From assembly GCA_964575605.1 (NCBI GenBank), contig CAZNRN010000006.1, forward strand, positions 90,570-154,569: a stretch of DNA of 64,000 bases, written 5' to 3'. Both the position numbers and the translations under genes were made by a program. Of this stretch, positions 42,930 through 51,426 are shown piece by piece. The notes under the pieces are model-generated. The model had not been told where the DNA came from. It did not search any database and saw nothing but the letters and a program-made list of their open reading frames with translations. This DNA is from JAPWJZ01 sp964575605 (GTDB taxonomy: Bacteria; Pseudomonadota; Alphaproteobacteria; Micavibrionales; UBA2020). Within the stretch, counting starts at the first letter, position 1; each line of letters opens with the position of its first letter.

Positions 42930-42952
42930 GGGCAAATATTGCCCGTTGGTTT
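42930..42952 (+). promoter_or_regulatory. Inverted-repeat element, copy 2 (candidate FlbD site)
   Basis: GGGCAA-ATA-TTGCCC followed by CGTTGGTTT; 20 of 23 positions match the copy at 27738. It lies about 90 bases upstream of the expected flgI start point, a normal enhancer distance, and 32 bases upstream of fliX. Confidence 0.55.
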
Positions 42953-42969
42953 TGGCATCATATGCTGCG

Positions 42970-42975
42970 TATAAT
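42970..42975 (+). promoter_or_regulatory. -10 element (TATAAT) upstream of fliX
   Basis: TATAAT, six of six, but only eight bases before the fliX ATG; a TTGGTT lies 18 bases upstream. If used, the mRNA would be nearly leaderless. Confidence 0.3.
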
Positions 42976-42983
42976 GCAAGGAC

Positions 42984-43409
42984 ATGAAAGTCGATGGCCC
43001 AAATAAATCGCAATCTTCCAAAGGCGTATCCAAGACGGGCGCCAAGAAAGGCGCTGGCGACACGTCTTTCAGCGGCATGGTCGATACCGGCGAAGAGACC
43101 GAGGCGGCACGGCCAGCCTCTGGCGTTATGCAAACGAGCGCACTTGACGCCCTTTTGAGTGTTCAGGAAGCGGGCGACAGCACTGAATCCACCAAACGCG
43201 CCAAACGCCGCGGGGTCGATATGCTGGATCAGCTGGACCGCATCCGCGTCGGCCTGCTGACGGGCGGCATTCCCGTTTCCGCGCTCGAGCAGTTGGAACG
43301 CATGGTTCATTCCCAGCGCGAAAAACTGATGGACCCGCTGCTGATGTCGGTGCTGGATGAAATCGACCTGCGCGTACAGGTCGAGCTGGCCAAACACGGC
43401 CGGAAATAG
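42984..43409 (+). CDS. fliX: Flagellar assembly regulator FliX
   Basis: 141 residues. The N-terminal half is disordered (Ser/Lys/Gly-rich), the C-terminal half (RGVDMLDQLDRIRVGLLTGGIPVSALEQLERMVHSQREKLMDPLLMSVLDEIDLRVQVELAK) matches FliX. In Caulobacter, FliX couples assembly of the class II basal body to FlbD activity. Here it is divergent from the flgI operon. Confidence 0.92.
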   Translation: MKVDGPNKSQSSKGVSKTGAKKGAGDTSFSGMVDTGEETEAARPASGVMQTSALDALLSVQEAGDSTESTKRAKRRGVDMLDQLDRIRVGLLTGGIPVSALEQLERMVHSQREKLMDPLLMSVLDEIDLRVQVELAKHGRK

Positions 43410-43543
43410 CCAATTTCCACATATTTTACTGGAATTTCAGCCCTATTTTCGGTAATCAGGATAGAATCTGCCCTGTCGCGCATTGTTTGTTGATGGCCAG
43501 CGGCTTATAATTGCAGGACAAGCATCAGTTTAAGGTAAAGATC

Positions 43544-43987
43544 ATGAGTTCACTGCCCGAAACATCATCGACCATCCTTCCTCCCGACTACAAACCGTCG
43601 GAGAAGGAAAAATTCATGAACCCGGTCATGCTGGAATACTTCCGCCAGAAGCTGCTGCGCTGGCGCGCCGAACTGCTGGTCGAATCCACCGAGACGATCA
43701 AGGAGATGCAGGAAGACAACCTGCAGAAACCCGACATAGCCGACCGCGCCTCGGCAGAGACGGACCACGCGCTCGAACTGCGCACGCGCGACCGTGAACG
43801 CAAGCTGATTTCCAAGATCAACGCCGCGCTCGAAAAAATCGAGGACGGCAACTATGGCTTCTGCGAAGAAACCGGCGAGCCGATTTCGATCGCACGCCTC
43901 GAGGCGCGCCCGATCGCGACACTGTCCCTCGAAGCGCAGGAACGCCACGAGCGCAAAGAACGCACGCAGCGCGATATGCGCGAATAA
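43544..43987 (+). CDS. dksA: DksA-type RNA polymerase-binding protein
   Basis: 147 residues from ATG 43544 (AAGGTAAAG upstream). The coiled-coil part (LEYFRQKLLRWRAELLVESTETIKEMQEDNLQKPDIADRASAETDHALELRTRDRERKLI) contains the DxxDxA tip, here DIADRA. The zinc-finger region reads NYGFCEETGEPISIARLEARPIATLSLEAQERHE, so only one of the four usual Cys is present. This is typical of alphaproteobacterial DksA, which works without Zn or with altered binding. It modulates rRNA and stringent-response promoters with ppGpp. Confidence 0.92.
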   Translation: MSSLPETSSTILPPDYKPSEKEKFMNPVMLEYFRQKLLRWRAELLVESTETIKEMQEDNLQKPDIADRASAETDHALELRTRDRERKLISKINAALEKIEDGNYGFCEETGEPISIARLEARPIATLSLEAQERHERKERTQRDMRE

Positions 43988-44065
43988 CGCCTGCAGTCGC
44001 TCGGCCTCAACCTTTCTGAAATCACGCCGCTCCTGTCCGAACAGGGCGGCGTTGCTTTTAGCGGC

Positions 44066-45040
44066 GTGTTTCTGCTGCTGGCCTTCCTCGTCGCGCACCT
44101 GCTGATCGGCGCGCTGCTGCCGTACCGCCGCGAATACCGGCCCGCGCTCTGGAAGGCGGTGCATGCTGTTGCGGGCGCGCTTGGCAGGAAGCTCAACAGG
44201 CGCATGCGTAAAGAGCGGCAGCTGTCCGGCCGCGGTTTCGTTGCGCTCGCGCTGCTTGGGCTGGCAGGCTTCGGCCTCGATTTTCTGTTGAAAGACGCCG
44301 CGCGCATGGCTGGCAAAAGCTGGCTTTACGCCTTTCCACTGATGGCGGTAAGCCTGTCGGGCATGATGCCAGTGAAAGTGATGCGCGAGGTGGCAACGCG
44401 TCTCGAGAAAAAACAAAACACCGCGGCTGCGCGCGCGCTGCAGCCCTATCGTCCCGAAGATCTCTCACAGGGCGAAGAGCATCTTGTCGTCCGCAAGGCG
44501 CTTGAATTCGGCGCGCTTTCGTTCATGCGCTATTTCGTTGCGCCGTGTTTTTATTTCCTCGCGCTCGGCACCACAGGGCTCTCGCTTTATGTTGTGGTGA
44601 TCGCGGCGGGCGAGGCCTGGGAGCTGCTACGGCAGGAACATTTCACTTTCGCGCGCTGGGCGCGGGCAGCGGAAAAGCTTTTGAATATAATTCCTGCGCT
44701 GCTCACGTTATTCATGCTGTCGCTCGCGTCGCTTTTCGTCAGCCGCGCGAACAGCCTGCGCGCGGTCAAAATCGCGGCGACTCAGGGCGCTCGATTCTCC
44801 AGCTTGTCGCGTGGAATTGTGGTCGGTGCTATGGCGGGGTCGCTGGGGGTAACTTTGGGCGGCCCTGCGAAATATCGTGGCTCCGGCATTCCGGAAACAC
44901 ACTGGATTGGCCCCGAAGGTTCCTCGGCGCGTCTTAACAGCGCCGACATAAAACGCGGAAGAATGCTTATTTTTGTTGCCTTTCTCTGCGCAATTGCCTT
45001 TCTCGCTACTGCACTTATGGTAAAAATTAGATTTTCATAA
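44066..45040 (+). CDS. CobD/CbiB-like membrane protein (adenosylcobinamide-phosphate synthase type)
   Basis: 324 residues with four to five membrane segments and the CbiB-like C-terminal block LGVTLGGPAKYRGSGIPETHWIGPEGSSARLNSADIKRGRML. The family joins aminopropanol phosphate to adenosylcobyric acid in B12 synthesis. No other cobalamin gene is nearby. The start is uncertain: GTG 44066 has no Shine-Dalgarno, and the frame is open back to the dksA stop codon, so the two genes are in phase. A non-ATG start further upstream (for example CTG 43991) is possible. Confidence 0.75.
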   Translation: MFLLLAFLVAHLLIGALLPYRREYRPALWKAVHAVAGALGRKLNRRMRKERQLSGRGFVALALLGLAGFGLDFLLKDAARMAGKSWLYAFPLMAVSLSGMMPVKVMREVATRLEKKQNTAAARALQPYRPEDLSQGEEHLVVRKALEFGALSFMRYFVAPCFYFLALGTTGLSLYVVVIAAGEAWELLRQEHFTFARWARAAEKLLNIIPALLTLFMLSLASLFVSRANSLRAVKIAATQGARFSSLSRGIVVGAMAGSLGVTLGGPAKYRGSGIPETHWIGPEGSSARLNSADIKRGRMLIFVAFLCAIAFLATALMVKIRFS

Positions 45041-45109
45041 TCAACCCACCGATTGAAATTTACAGCGCGTATGGGGTGAAACTTTTGAAATAAATATGCT
45101 GCTTTGCAG

Positions 45110-45137
45110 CGAAAGATTTTACGTCTCTTTCGTTTTT
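45110..45137 (+). terminator. Terminator after the CobD-like gene
   Basis: CGAAAGA / TCTTTCG around nine bases, followed by TTTTT. A second small hairpin, GCTGC-TTT-GCAGC, lies just before it (45098-45110). It separates the preceding genes from the VWA operon. Confidence 0.65.
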
Positions 45138-45255
45138 CCCCCTTTGTAGCGTTTATAAAAAATGTTACCGTCCTTAACGATCAAAAACGCCTAGTTCCAA
45201 CAGCCGTCCGAGAGACTAAACCGGCAGGGGATTCGCGTTGATCAAAGGGAAATGT

Positions 45256-45271
45256 TTAACGACTGTTTAAC
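45256..45271 (+). promoter_or_regulatory. Perfect CtrA box upstream of VWA/AAA operon
   Basis: TTAA-CGACTGT-TTAAC, nine of nine consensus positions, within a direct repeat of TGTTTAACG. Ends 27 bases before the ATG at 45299, so it overlaps the likely core promoter. Confidence 0.7.
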
Positions 45272-45298
45272 GGCTTTATGTCCGGAGCGACCATATAA

Positions 45299-48200
45299 AT
45301 GAGCGACCCGAAAGACAGACGGAGTTTCGAGAATGTGCTGCGCGAGCCCCTCACGCGCCAGCGCCTGACTCTGAACAATAAAATCCGCGCCGCACAGAAC
45401 GACGAAAAGCCCGTGCCTTTCACGCTCGAGGACCTGCAGAAATTTATCGGCGGCATCCGCGACAACTCGGAAGAGTTCAAGCAGGAAGCGCTGAACGTGC
45501 TGGAGGCCGCCGCAACCGGCAAGGCCCCGCAGGAGCCGAAATTCGACACGCCTGAAAAACAGCTCGTCTGGGGCGCGGCGCTTGCCTACCTCTCGCTCAA
45601 CCCCGAGCAGATGAAGACCTGGACCAAGCCGCCCGCCGAAGGCGTCACGCTGACCGGCACCGACCTGTGGAAACAGGTCACAGGCACCGAACACGCGTAT
45701 CAGGAACTTCTGTCGCACGCCCACCACGTGCGCGAGGCGCTGCGCGACAAGGACACCAAATACGCCTGGGGCGATCCCGGCACGGGCTTCACGTTCGACC
45801 GCAACAAGAACCTCATCAACATCGACTTTATGCAGTCGATGATCGTGGGCTTTGAACACGCGCGCGCCGACGTCTACCGCGAAATCGGCCACTCGCTGCT
45901 CTCGGTGACCTATCCGAAGCGCATGAAGGAAGTCTTCAAGGAAATGCAGCCGCTGATGAAAAAATCGCGGCTGGCGCAGGCGAAGAAGGGCCCCAAGCTC
46001 AAGCCCGAGGAATACAAGAAGCTCACGCTGCTCTCGACCGAATGGCAGCTGCGCCACATGCTCTTCTCGGCCGCCGAGGAAAACGTCGCGAACAAGTTCG
46101 TGTCGAATATGGGCCAGCAGATGCTGCAGGACTACGGCGTGTCGCTGAACAACACCGCCGTCACGCACCGCGGCGTCGGCCTGACGCGCCTGCCGCAGGA
46201 CGGCATCTCGGACGAACTGCGCCGTTACATGAACCTCTGCAACGCGGTCCAGCTCAGCTTCTTCCAGAACAACGGCCTGTTCGAAAACACCGACACCGGC
46301 TGGTTCAAGGTCGGCATCGACCCCAACCTCGTGCGCAAGTCGTCGACCGTGAAGGCGAACCCGCAAGGCGACGAAGACGGGATCGCGCATCCCGATTTCG
46401 TGCACCTGCGCGAACTCTGCGGCGGTCCGAAAGGCCTCGAGAACCTGCAGCCCAAGCAGCACGAACGCCTGTTCGGCTGGTCTAACCTGCGCAGCCGCGT
46501 CGAGCGCGCGGATGAAGAGCGCAAGGCGATCATCGATGAAATCTGGCGCGATTACGCCGAAGACCTGATTCAGAAAATCCTGAAGATGGCCAACGACCAG
46601 ATCGACGAAAACCTCGACAAGGCCCAGAAAGACCCGAAAAACCAGAAGAAGCAGGACGCCAAGGACCTCGATCAGGACCAGGATCAGGACGGCGATGACG
46701 GTCAGGACCAGGACGGTCAAGACGGTCAGGACGGCCAGCAGGGCCAAGGCAAAGGCAAGCCCCAGAAGGGCAAAAAAGGCCAGAAGGGCCAGAAACAGCG
46801 CGGCAAGCCGCAGGGCGACCAGGACGACGCTGACGATTCCGATGGCGACGACCAGGACGTCCAGGATCAAGACGGTCAGGACCAGGACGGCCAACAGGTC
46901 AAAAAAGGCGACAAGAAAGATAAAGGCAAAAAGGGCGACAAGAAGGAAAAAGGCGACAAAGGCGAGAAGGGCGACCAAGACGGCGACGATCAGGGCGAAG
47001 GCCAGGATGGCGACGATCAGGATGCCGACGCCGATGGCGATCAGCAAGGCAAAGGCAAGGGCAAGGGCAAAGAAGGCAAGCTCGGCCAGGACGAGGAAGA
47101 AACCGTCCCTGTCGAAGGCGCCGGCGACCAGCCCGCCCCCAAAGGCGCTACCGAAGTGCCCTCCGACGAGCTCGACCCCAACGGCGAAGGCAACGACGCC
47201 GATGGTGAAGATGCCGATGGCCAGGACGCAGACGGTGAAGATGCCGATGGCGAGGATGCCGACGGTGAAGACGCCGACGGCCAGACCGCCGACGACCTCG
47301 AAAAAGAGCTCGAGAAGAAAAAGAAGAAGAAAGAGAAAGGCCAGGAAGGCGACGGCGAAGACGCCGACGGTCAGGATGGCGACGGGGACGGCGACCAGCC
47401 GGGCAAGCAGGGCAAAAAAGGCGGCAAGCCTTCCAAGCAGGCTGGCCATGGCGACGGCCGTTCGCTCGAAGAACTCTCCAAGCTCGATTGGACCGACTAC
47501 CAGAAACGCGTCGCGGAACTGGCCGGCCCGATCAGCCGCGTAAGGAAACTGTTCAAGGACGTTCAGGAACGCCAGCTGCAGCGCAAGCGCGCGGTGTCCC
47601 AGACGCTCGACATCCTGCCCGAAAACGGCGAGGTGAAGGACCGCTTCAACCAGGAAGCGCACAAGAACCTGACGATCAAGAAACTGACCGGCAACGTGGA
47701 GGAGCAGGATCTCAAGCGCTTCCACACCGACCAGGTGAAAATGGTGCCGACCGAAATCGACATCGTCATCATGATCGACGGTTCCGGCTCGATGAACGGC
47801 ACGCCGCTTCTCTCGGCGCTGCAGTCCGCCGCCATCATGTTCGAAGCCGCCTCGGGCAAGGACATGAAGATGAACGTCTACGTCGGCATGTGGGGCGACA
47901 GCGACCCGCCGATGCTGATCACGCCGGGCGCAGACCGCGTCGAAATCGGCAAGGCGATGGCGAAGGCGCAAAAGGGCCTCAACTCCGGCACCGACCTGGC
48001 GCCCGCGATCAAGAAAGTCGCCAAGACAATCGGCGAGCAGCGCGGCAAGAGCGGCACGCTTTCAGGATTTACGCACGTTCTGATTATTTCCGACGGCGAC
48101 ATGTTTGACGCGGAAAAATCGAAAGAGCGTATCAAGACCATGTTCGAATACTCGGACAAAATCACGTTCGACACGGCCATCATCGGCCGTCCGGGCACGA

Positions 48201-48412
48201 ACATGGAAAGGATGGCCAAGGAGATCAAGGGTAACAAAAGCTTCCAGGACGTGGGTGTCTCGCTAGGAAGCAATCCCGAGGAAATCCCCATGGGCATCGT
48301 CGGACTACTGCTAGAGAAAGTGAAGAAAACCGGCAGCTTTACTGCTGTGCCGAACAGCCAGAAACGCCGGGCCATGAACAAGGCTCACAACAAGATGGAT
48401 CCAAAGCCATGA
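45299..48412 (+). CDS. Giant CobT-like VWA protein with degenerate zincin and acidic low-complexity region
   Basis: 1037 residues. The N-terminal third resembles the metallopeptidase-like part of CobT/phage peptidase-VWA proteins, but the HExxH site reads YREIGHS (about 193-199) and the third-ligand region EENVANKF (about 260), so zinc catalysis is doubtful. From about 455 to 715 comes a Lys/Gln/Asp/Gly-rich stretch, with a run of EDADG pentapeptides around 632-660. The C-terminus (about 815-1020) is a VWA domain with an intact MIDAS: IDGSGSMNG, SGTDLAP, IISDGDMFD. It is translationally coupled to the AAA+ gene by an ATGA overlap, the usual pairing for MoxR/CobS-type ATPases. Cobaltochelatase itself is unlikely: no cobN. 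Confidence 0.85.
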   Translation: MSDPKDRRSFENVLREPLTRQRLTLNNKIRAAQNDEKPVPFTLEDLQKFIGGIRDNSEEFKQEALNVLEAAATGKAPQEPKFDTPEKQLVWGAALAYLSLNPEQMKTWTKPPAEGVTLTGTDLWKQVTGTEHAYQELLSHAHHVREALRDKDTKYAWGDPGTGFTFDRNKNLINIDFMQSMIVGFEHARADVYREIGHSLLSVTYPKRMKEVFKEMQPLMKKSRLAQAKKGPKLKPEEYKKLTLLSTEWQLRHMLFSAAEENVANKFVSNMGQQMLQDYGVSLNNTAVTHRGVGLTRLPQDGISDELRRYMNLCNAVQLSFFQNNGLFENTDTGWFKVGIDPNLVRKSSTVKANPQGDEDGIAHPDFVHLRELCGGPKGLENLQPKQHERLFGWSNLRSRVERADEERKAIIDEIWRDYAEDLIQKILKMANDQIDENLDKAQKDPKNQKKQDAKDLDQDQDQDGDDGQDQDGQDGQDGQQGQGKGKPQKGKKGQKGQKQRGKPQGDQDDADDSDGDDQDVQDQDGQDQDGQQVKKGDKKDKGKKGDKKEKGDKGEKGDQDGDDQGEGQDGDDQDADADGDQQGKGKGKGKEGKLGQDEEETVPVEGAGDQPAPKGATEVPSDELDPNGEGNDADGEDADGQDADGEDADGEDADGEDADGQTADDLEKELEKKKKKKEKGQEGDGEDADGQDGDGDGDQPGKQGKKGGKPSKQAGHGDGRSLEELSKLDWTDYQKRVAELAGPISRVRKLFKDVQERQLQRKRAVSQTLDILPENGEVKDRFNQEAHKNLTIKKLTGNVEEQDLKRFHTDQVKMVPTEIDIVIMIDGSGSMNGTPLLSALQSAAIMFEAASGKDMKMNVYVGMWGDSDPPMLITPGADRVEIGKAMAKAQKGLNSGTDLAPAIKKVAKTIGEQRGKSGTLSGFTHVLIISDGDMFDAEKSKERIKTMFEYSDKITFDTAIIGRPGTNMERMAKEIKGNKSFQDVGVSLGSNPEEIPMGIVGLLLEKVKKTGSFTAVPNSQKRRAMNKAHNKMDPKP

Positions 48413-51069
48413 AAAATGACAAAAAACCCTCGCCCCTGAAGACACCCATGAAGGACCTTAAGCCGGAGGACGTGAAGTCCCTGGAACGTCCCCTTGGCAC
48501 GTCCGACCGTCCCTACCCGATGTGGGGCTCGCAGCGCATCGAGCACAACGGCCGCGCCGACCTCGAGCAGGTTTTATCCGTCATCGCAGACGACACCTAT
48601 CCCATGAAGGTGTTTTCGGACCGTCCCTATAAAGAAGTCATCGCGATGGCATATTGCGATATGCCGACGCCCTCGATGCTGCCACTGTTCTTTGACGGCC
48701 TCGAGCGCCGCAAGCCGGAATCGACGAACCGCACGCAGATGATGATCGGCGACCCCGGCGCGGGTAAATCCTTCCTCGGCGCGCTGCAAGGCCGCCTGCG
48801 CTCGAAAGACCCCGTCGAAGTCCTCGACTGCGGGGGCAAGAACATGCGCGAACTGCTGTTCGAAATGGTGCTGGATTTCGGCGCCGGCGACGCGCTGCCT
48901 CGCTCGATCGACAAACGCCTGCAGGCGGGTACTTTGGAACCCCTGTCCCAGGCTTTGCTGAAATCGCTGCCCGGCGAAGTCACCAGCCTCAGCGCTGACG
49001 GCCAGGTCCAGTCGATCGACTGGAACGGCCTGAAATCCATCGGCAACGACAAGGTCGAAGGCGTTTTCGAGACGCTGAAAAAAGTCTCGAAAATCGAAGG
49101 CCTCGACAACGCCGGGGGCAACGCGCTCGGCATGAACTCGCAATACGGCCCCCTCATCCGCAAATTCCTCGCGGGCGAGGAGATCGTGCTCGACGAATAC
49201 AACAAGTCACGCGAAGGCACCGACGACAACCTGCAGACTGTCTGGCAGTTCTGCATCGGCGAATTGCGCGAGTGCACGGTCGAAAACCCGCTGAAGAACA
49301 AGGACGCGACCGCCGGTCCCTCGGAATTCACCTTCCGCCGCGAAGACATGAAGCCCGGCTTCTTCGTCACCCTGACGGGTAACAAGAAGGAAGACGGCGT
49401 CACGACCCGCTCGCTCAACAAGTCGGTTTACTCGCGTCTTTCTCCCCAGACGCTGCCTGATCCCGACGTCATCGACTGGCAGCACCGTATCTGCCAGATG
49501 ATGGTGGGCCTGCCTGTGTCGACGCTCTACACCACGTTTAAAGACCAGGCCGACAAAGACCCTGACCAGTTCGGCGAATGGCTGCTGTGGCTGCGCCGCA
49601 CGAAAGCGGAAGTCGAAGGCGGCAAGGTGCCCGAGCTGCAGGAAACGCTGCTCCAGAACTGGAAAAACGTCGTCAACTCGTCCGAGAAGCTCGCACGCTT
49701 CTACGACAAGTGGCAGAAGATGACGGATGCCGAGAAAATCACCTCGAACGGCAACCCCGACCTGGTCGAGGAAGTCGACGACGAATACTCGAAAAAAGAA
49801 GGCATCGACTTCCGCAAGATCAAGCAGCACCTGGAAGAGGCGATTCCGATCCGCCCCCGCATGCTGAAGGAAGACGCGCCCCGCGCACTCGACCTGAAGG
49901 CCTGGGAAAAAGTGCCGAGCCTCGGCGAACCCGTCACCGAAAACGCGTCGCTGAACTTCGGCACGCGCCTGACGGAATTCCTCGAGCGCATGGTCTACGA
50001 AAAGTCGGGTGCCGTCGGCAAACCGAAACTTTATAACAAACTGCAAAAAGCGATGCAGGAATTCGCGCTGCGTGACATCACGCTGCAAGAGGCCGCGCGC
50101 TCGAAACAGCGCTCGGTCGAAGAAGACCTGAACATCTCGGCCTTCAACGACCGCGACCTGAACAAGCAGGCGAAAATGGCGCGCAGCGTCTTCTGCGAAT
50201 ACCTGCGCCAGAGCAACCCGGAGATCAAGGCGACCGACGACGAAATCGTCACGCCGAAGACCTTCGTGAACGCGCTCACCGCGATCTCGAAAGCCGAAAC
50301 GGCCAAGACGAACGAACTCTTCGTCGCCAACCGCGACCCTGAATCGCTCTATGCAGGCAACCCGCTGGTGTCGGCGGTCATCAAGGACGCGGCGACCTAT
50401 GTCGCGGCCAAGAAAGAGATCGATTTCGGCCTGAGCGACCTTGTCCACCACGACGACTTCCTGGCTTCGCTGGCGATGCCGACCGTGGGCGCCAAGAACC
50501 TGACCGCCGTCTGGGAGCAGAACCTGCGCCCGCTGATGCGCAGCCAGCAGTCCGCGGCCAACGCCAACACGCCTCCCGCCGCCGCAACCGGCAGCGCAGG
50601 CCCGGTGATGGACCACGACGAGTCGCTCTATATCGCTGAAAACCGCTCCGACAAGAAGATCGCTACGACCAGCCTGCAGGTGCTGTGGACCGACGAACAG
50701 GGCGAACGCCCCGTGTCGATCCATATCGTCCGCAACGAAGCGCGCAACAAGACGCTGGTGGTGTCCGAAAAGGCGCCCTCCAAGCTCCTGTCCGCCTTCA
50801 AGGAAGCCGGCGTGATCCATGTCGACCGCAACGACGCGAATGCCGCGACGAAAGTCGAGCAGGCGCTGACCGAAATCACCCGCGGCCTGACGCCGTCGGT
50901 GAAGGAACGTCTGGTCGATGCGTTCAAGTACCGCAACGATGTCGACAGCTCCCCCGCCCTGCAGGGCAAGGAGCCCAAGCTGACCGAGCTGCTGATCGAC
51001 GGCAACGTCGAGATGATGTACCCGAAATACGTCATCAAGAACGACAAGAAAAAAGCAGCCGGGATGTAA
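48409..51069 (+). CDS. AAA+ ATPase, MoxR/CobS-like, with long C-terminal extension
   Basis: 886 residues. Walker A GDPGAGKS (114-121), Walker B IVLDEYNKS (Asp262, Glu263) and a sensor-1-like region (FFVTLTGNKKEDG) place it with MoxR-type AAA+ ATPases. The AAA+ core takes up roughly residues 60-380; the remaining 500 residues are a helical extension not found in small MoxR proteins. Start is in the ATGA overlap with the VWA gene. MoxR/VWA pairs remodel or insert metal into partner complexes; the partner here is unknown. The gene downstream follows after 12 bases. Confidence 0.85.
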   Translation: MKNDKKPSPLKTPMKDLKPEDVKSLERPLGTSDRPYPMWGSQRIEHNGRADLEQVLSVIADDTYPMKVFSDRPYKEVIAMAYCDMPTPSMLPLFFDGLERRKPESTNRTQMMIGDPGAGKSFLGALQGRLRSKDPVEVLDCGGKNMRELLFEMVLDFGAGDALPRSIDKRLQAGTLEPLSQALLKSLPGEVTSLSADGQVQSIDWNGLKSIGNDKVEGVFETLKKVSKIEGLDNAGGNALGMNSQYGPLIRKFLAGEEIVLDEYNKSREGTDDNLQTVWQFCIGELRECTVENPLKNKDATAGPSEFTFRREDMKPGFFVTLTGNKKEDGVTTRSLNKSVYSRLSPQTLPDPDVIDWQHRICQMMVGLPVSTLYTTFKDQADKDPDQFGEWLLWLRRTKAEVEGGKVPELQETLLQNWKNVVNSSEKLARFYDKWQKMTDAEKITSNGNPDLVEEVDDEYSKKEGIDFRKIKQHLEEAIPIRPRMLKEDAPRALDLKAWEKVPSLGEPVTENASLNFGTRLTEFLERMVYEKSGAVGKPKLYNKLQKAMQEFALRDITLQEAARSKQRSVEEDLNISAFNDRDLNKQAKMARSVFCEYLRQSNPEIKATDDEIVTPKTFVNALTAISKAETAKTNELFVANRDPESLYAGNPLVSAVIKDAATYVAAKKEIDFGLSDLVHHDDFLASLAMPTVGAKNLTAVWEQNLRPLMRSQQSAANANTPPAAATGSAGPVMDHDESLYIAENRSDKKIATTSLQVLWTDEQGERPVSIHIVRNEARNKTLVVSEKAPSKLLSAFKEAGVIHVDRNDANAATKVEQALTEITRGLTPSVKERLVDAFKYRNDVDSSPALQGKEPKLTELLIDGNVEMMYPKYVIKNDKKKAAGM

Positions 51070-51081
51070 GGCAAAGGTGAA

Positions 51082-51426
51082 ATGACAGACGCAGCAGCAC
51101 AGAGGCAGCCAATGCCGTCGGAACTTCTAGATAAGGTGGCGTCTACCGTGGCCCAGCAAAAGGCCATGGATGGCGGCCCCACGTTCCTGCCGCACGGCTG
51201 CCGCCTGTTCCGCATCGCGTCCGGCTGGGAAAGCAACATGATCCGCCGCGACAAGGGCGTGACGGCTTGCGACACCCTGCTGGATTTCGAGGCGGCGCTG
51301 AGGAACCCCGACGTCAAGGTCGTGTTCATCACTGCCGATGCCATCATTACCGACGCCGATATCGAGAAAATCTGCCAGCGCAACGGGGTCACCAAGACCC
51401 TCTTCAAAGAGGTGAAGGAAGCATGA
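51082..51426 (+). CDS. Small operon protein, unknown function
   Basis: 114 residues. It contains two Cys-bearing segments (LPHGCRLFRIASGWESNMIRRDKGVTACDTL) and a Rossmann-like strand pattern VKVVFITADAIITDADI. No family recognised. It starts 12 bases after the AAA+ stop and overlaps the next gene by ATGA (51423-51426), so it is part of the four-gene transcription unit. Confidence 0.75.
   Translation: MTDAAAQRQPMPSELLDKVASTVAQQKAMDGGPTFLPHGCRLFRIASGWESNMIRRDKGVTACDTLLDFEAALRNPDVKVVFITADAIITDADIEKICQRNGVTKTLFKEVKEA

Noticed and set aside
45242..47971. A 909-codon minus-strand open frame rich in Leu, Val and Phe
   Set aside because: It is the antisense of the VWA gene, whose acidic low-complexity codons read backwards as hydrophobic residues. 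The plus-strand gene has recognisable VWA motifs and is coupled to the AAA+ gene.
49207..50820. A 537-codon minus-strand frame opposite the AAA+ gene
   Set aside because: The AAA+ gene has Walker motifs and coupled neighbours; the antisense product is Arg/Gly/Val-rich without domains.
45299..51069. Annotating the VWA/AAA pair as cobaltochelatase CobT/CobS, with the adjacent CobD-like gene as support
   Set aside because: The proteins are far longer than CobT and CobS, no cobN is present, and a terminator separates the CobD-like gene. The relation is only at the MoxR/VWA level.
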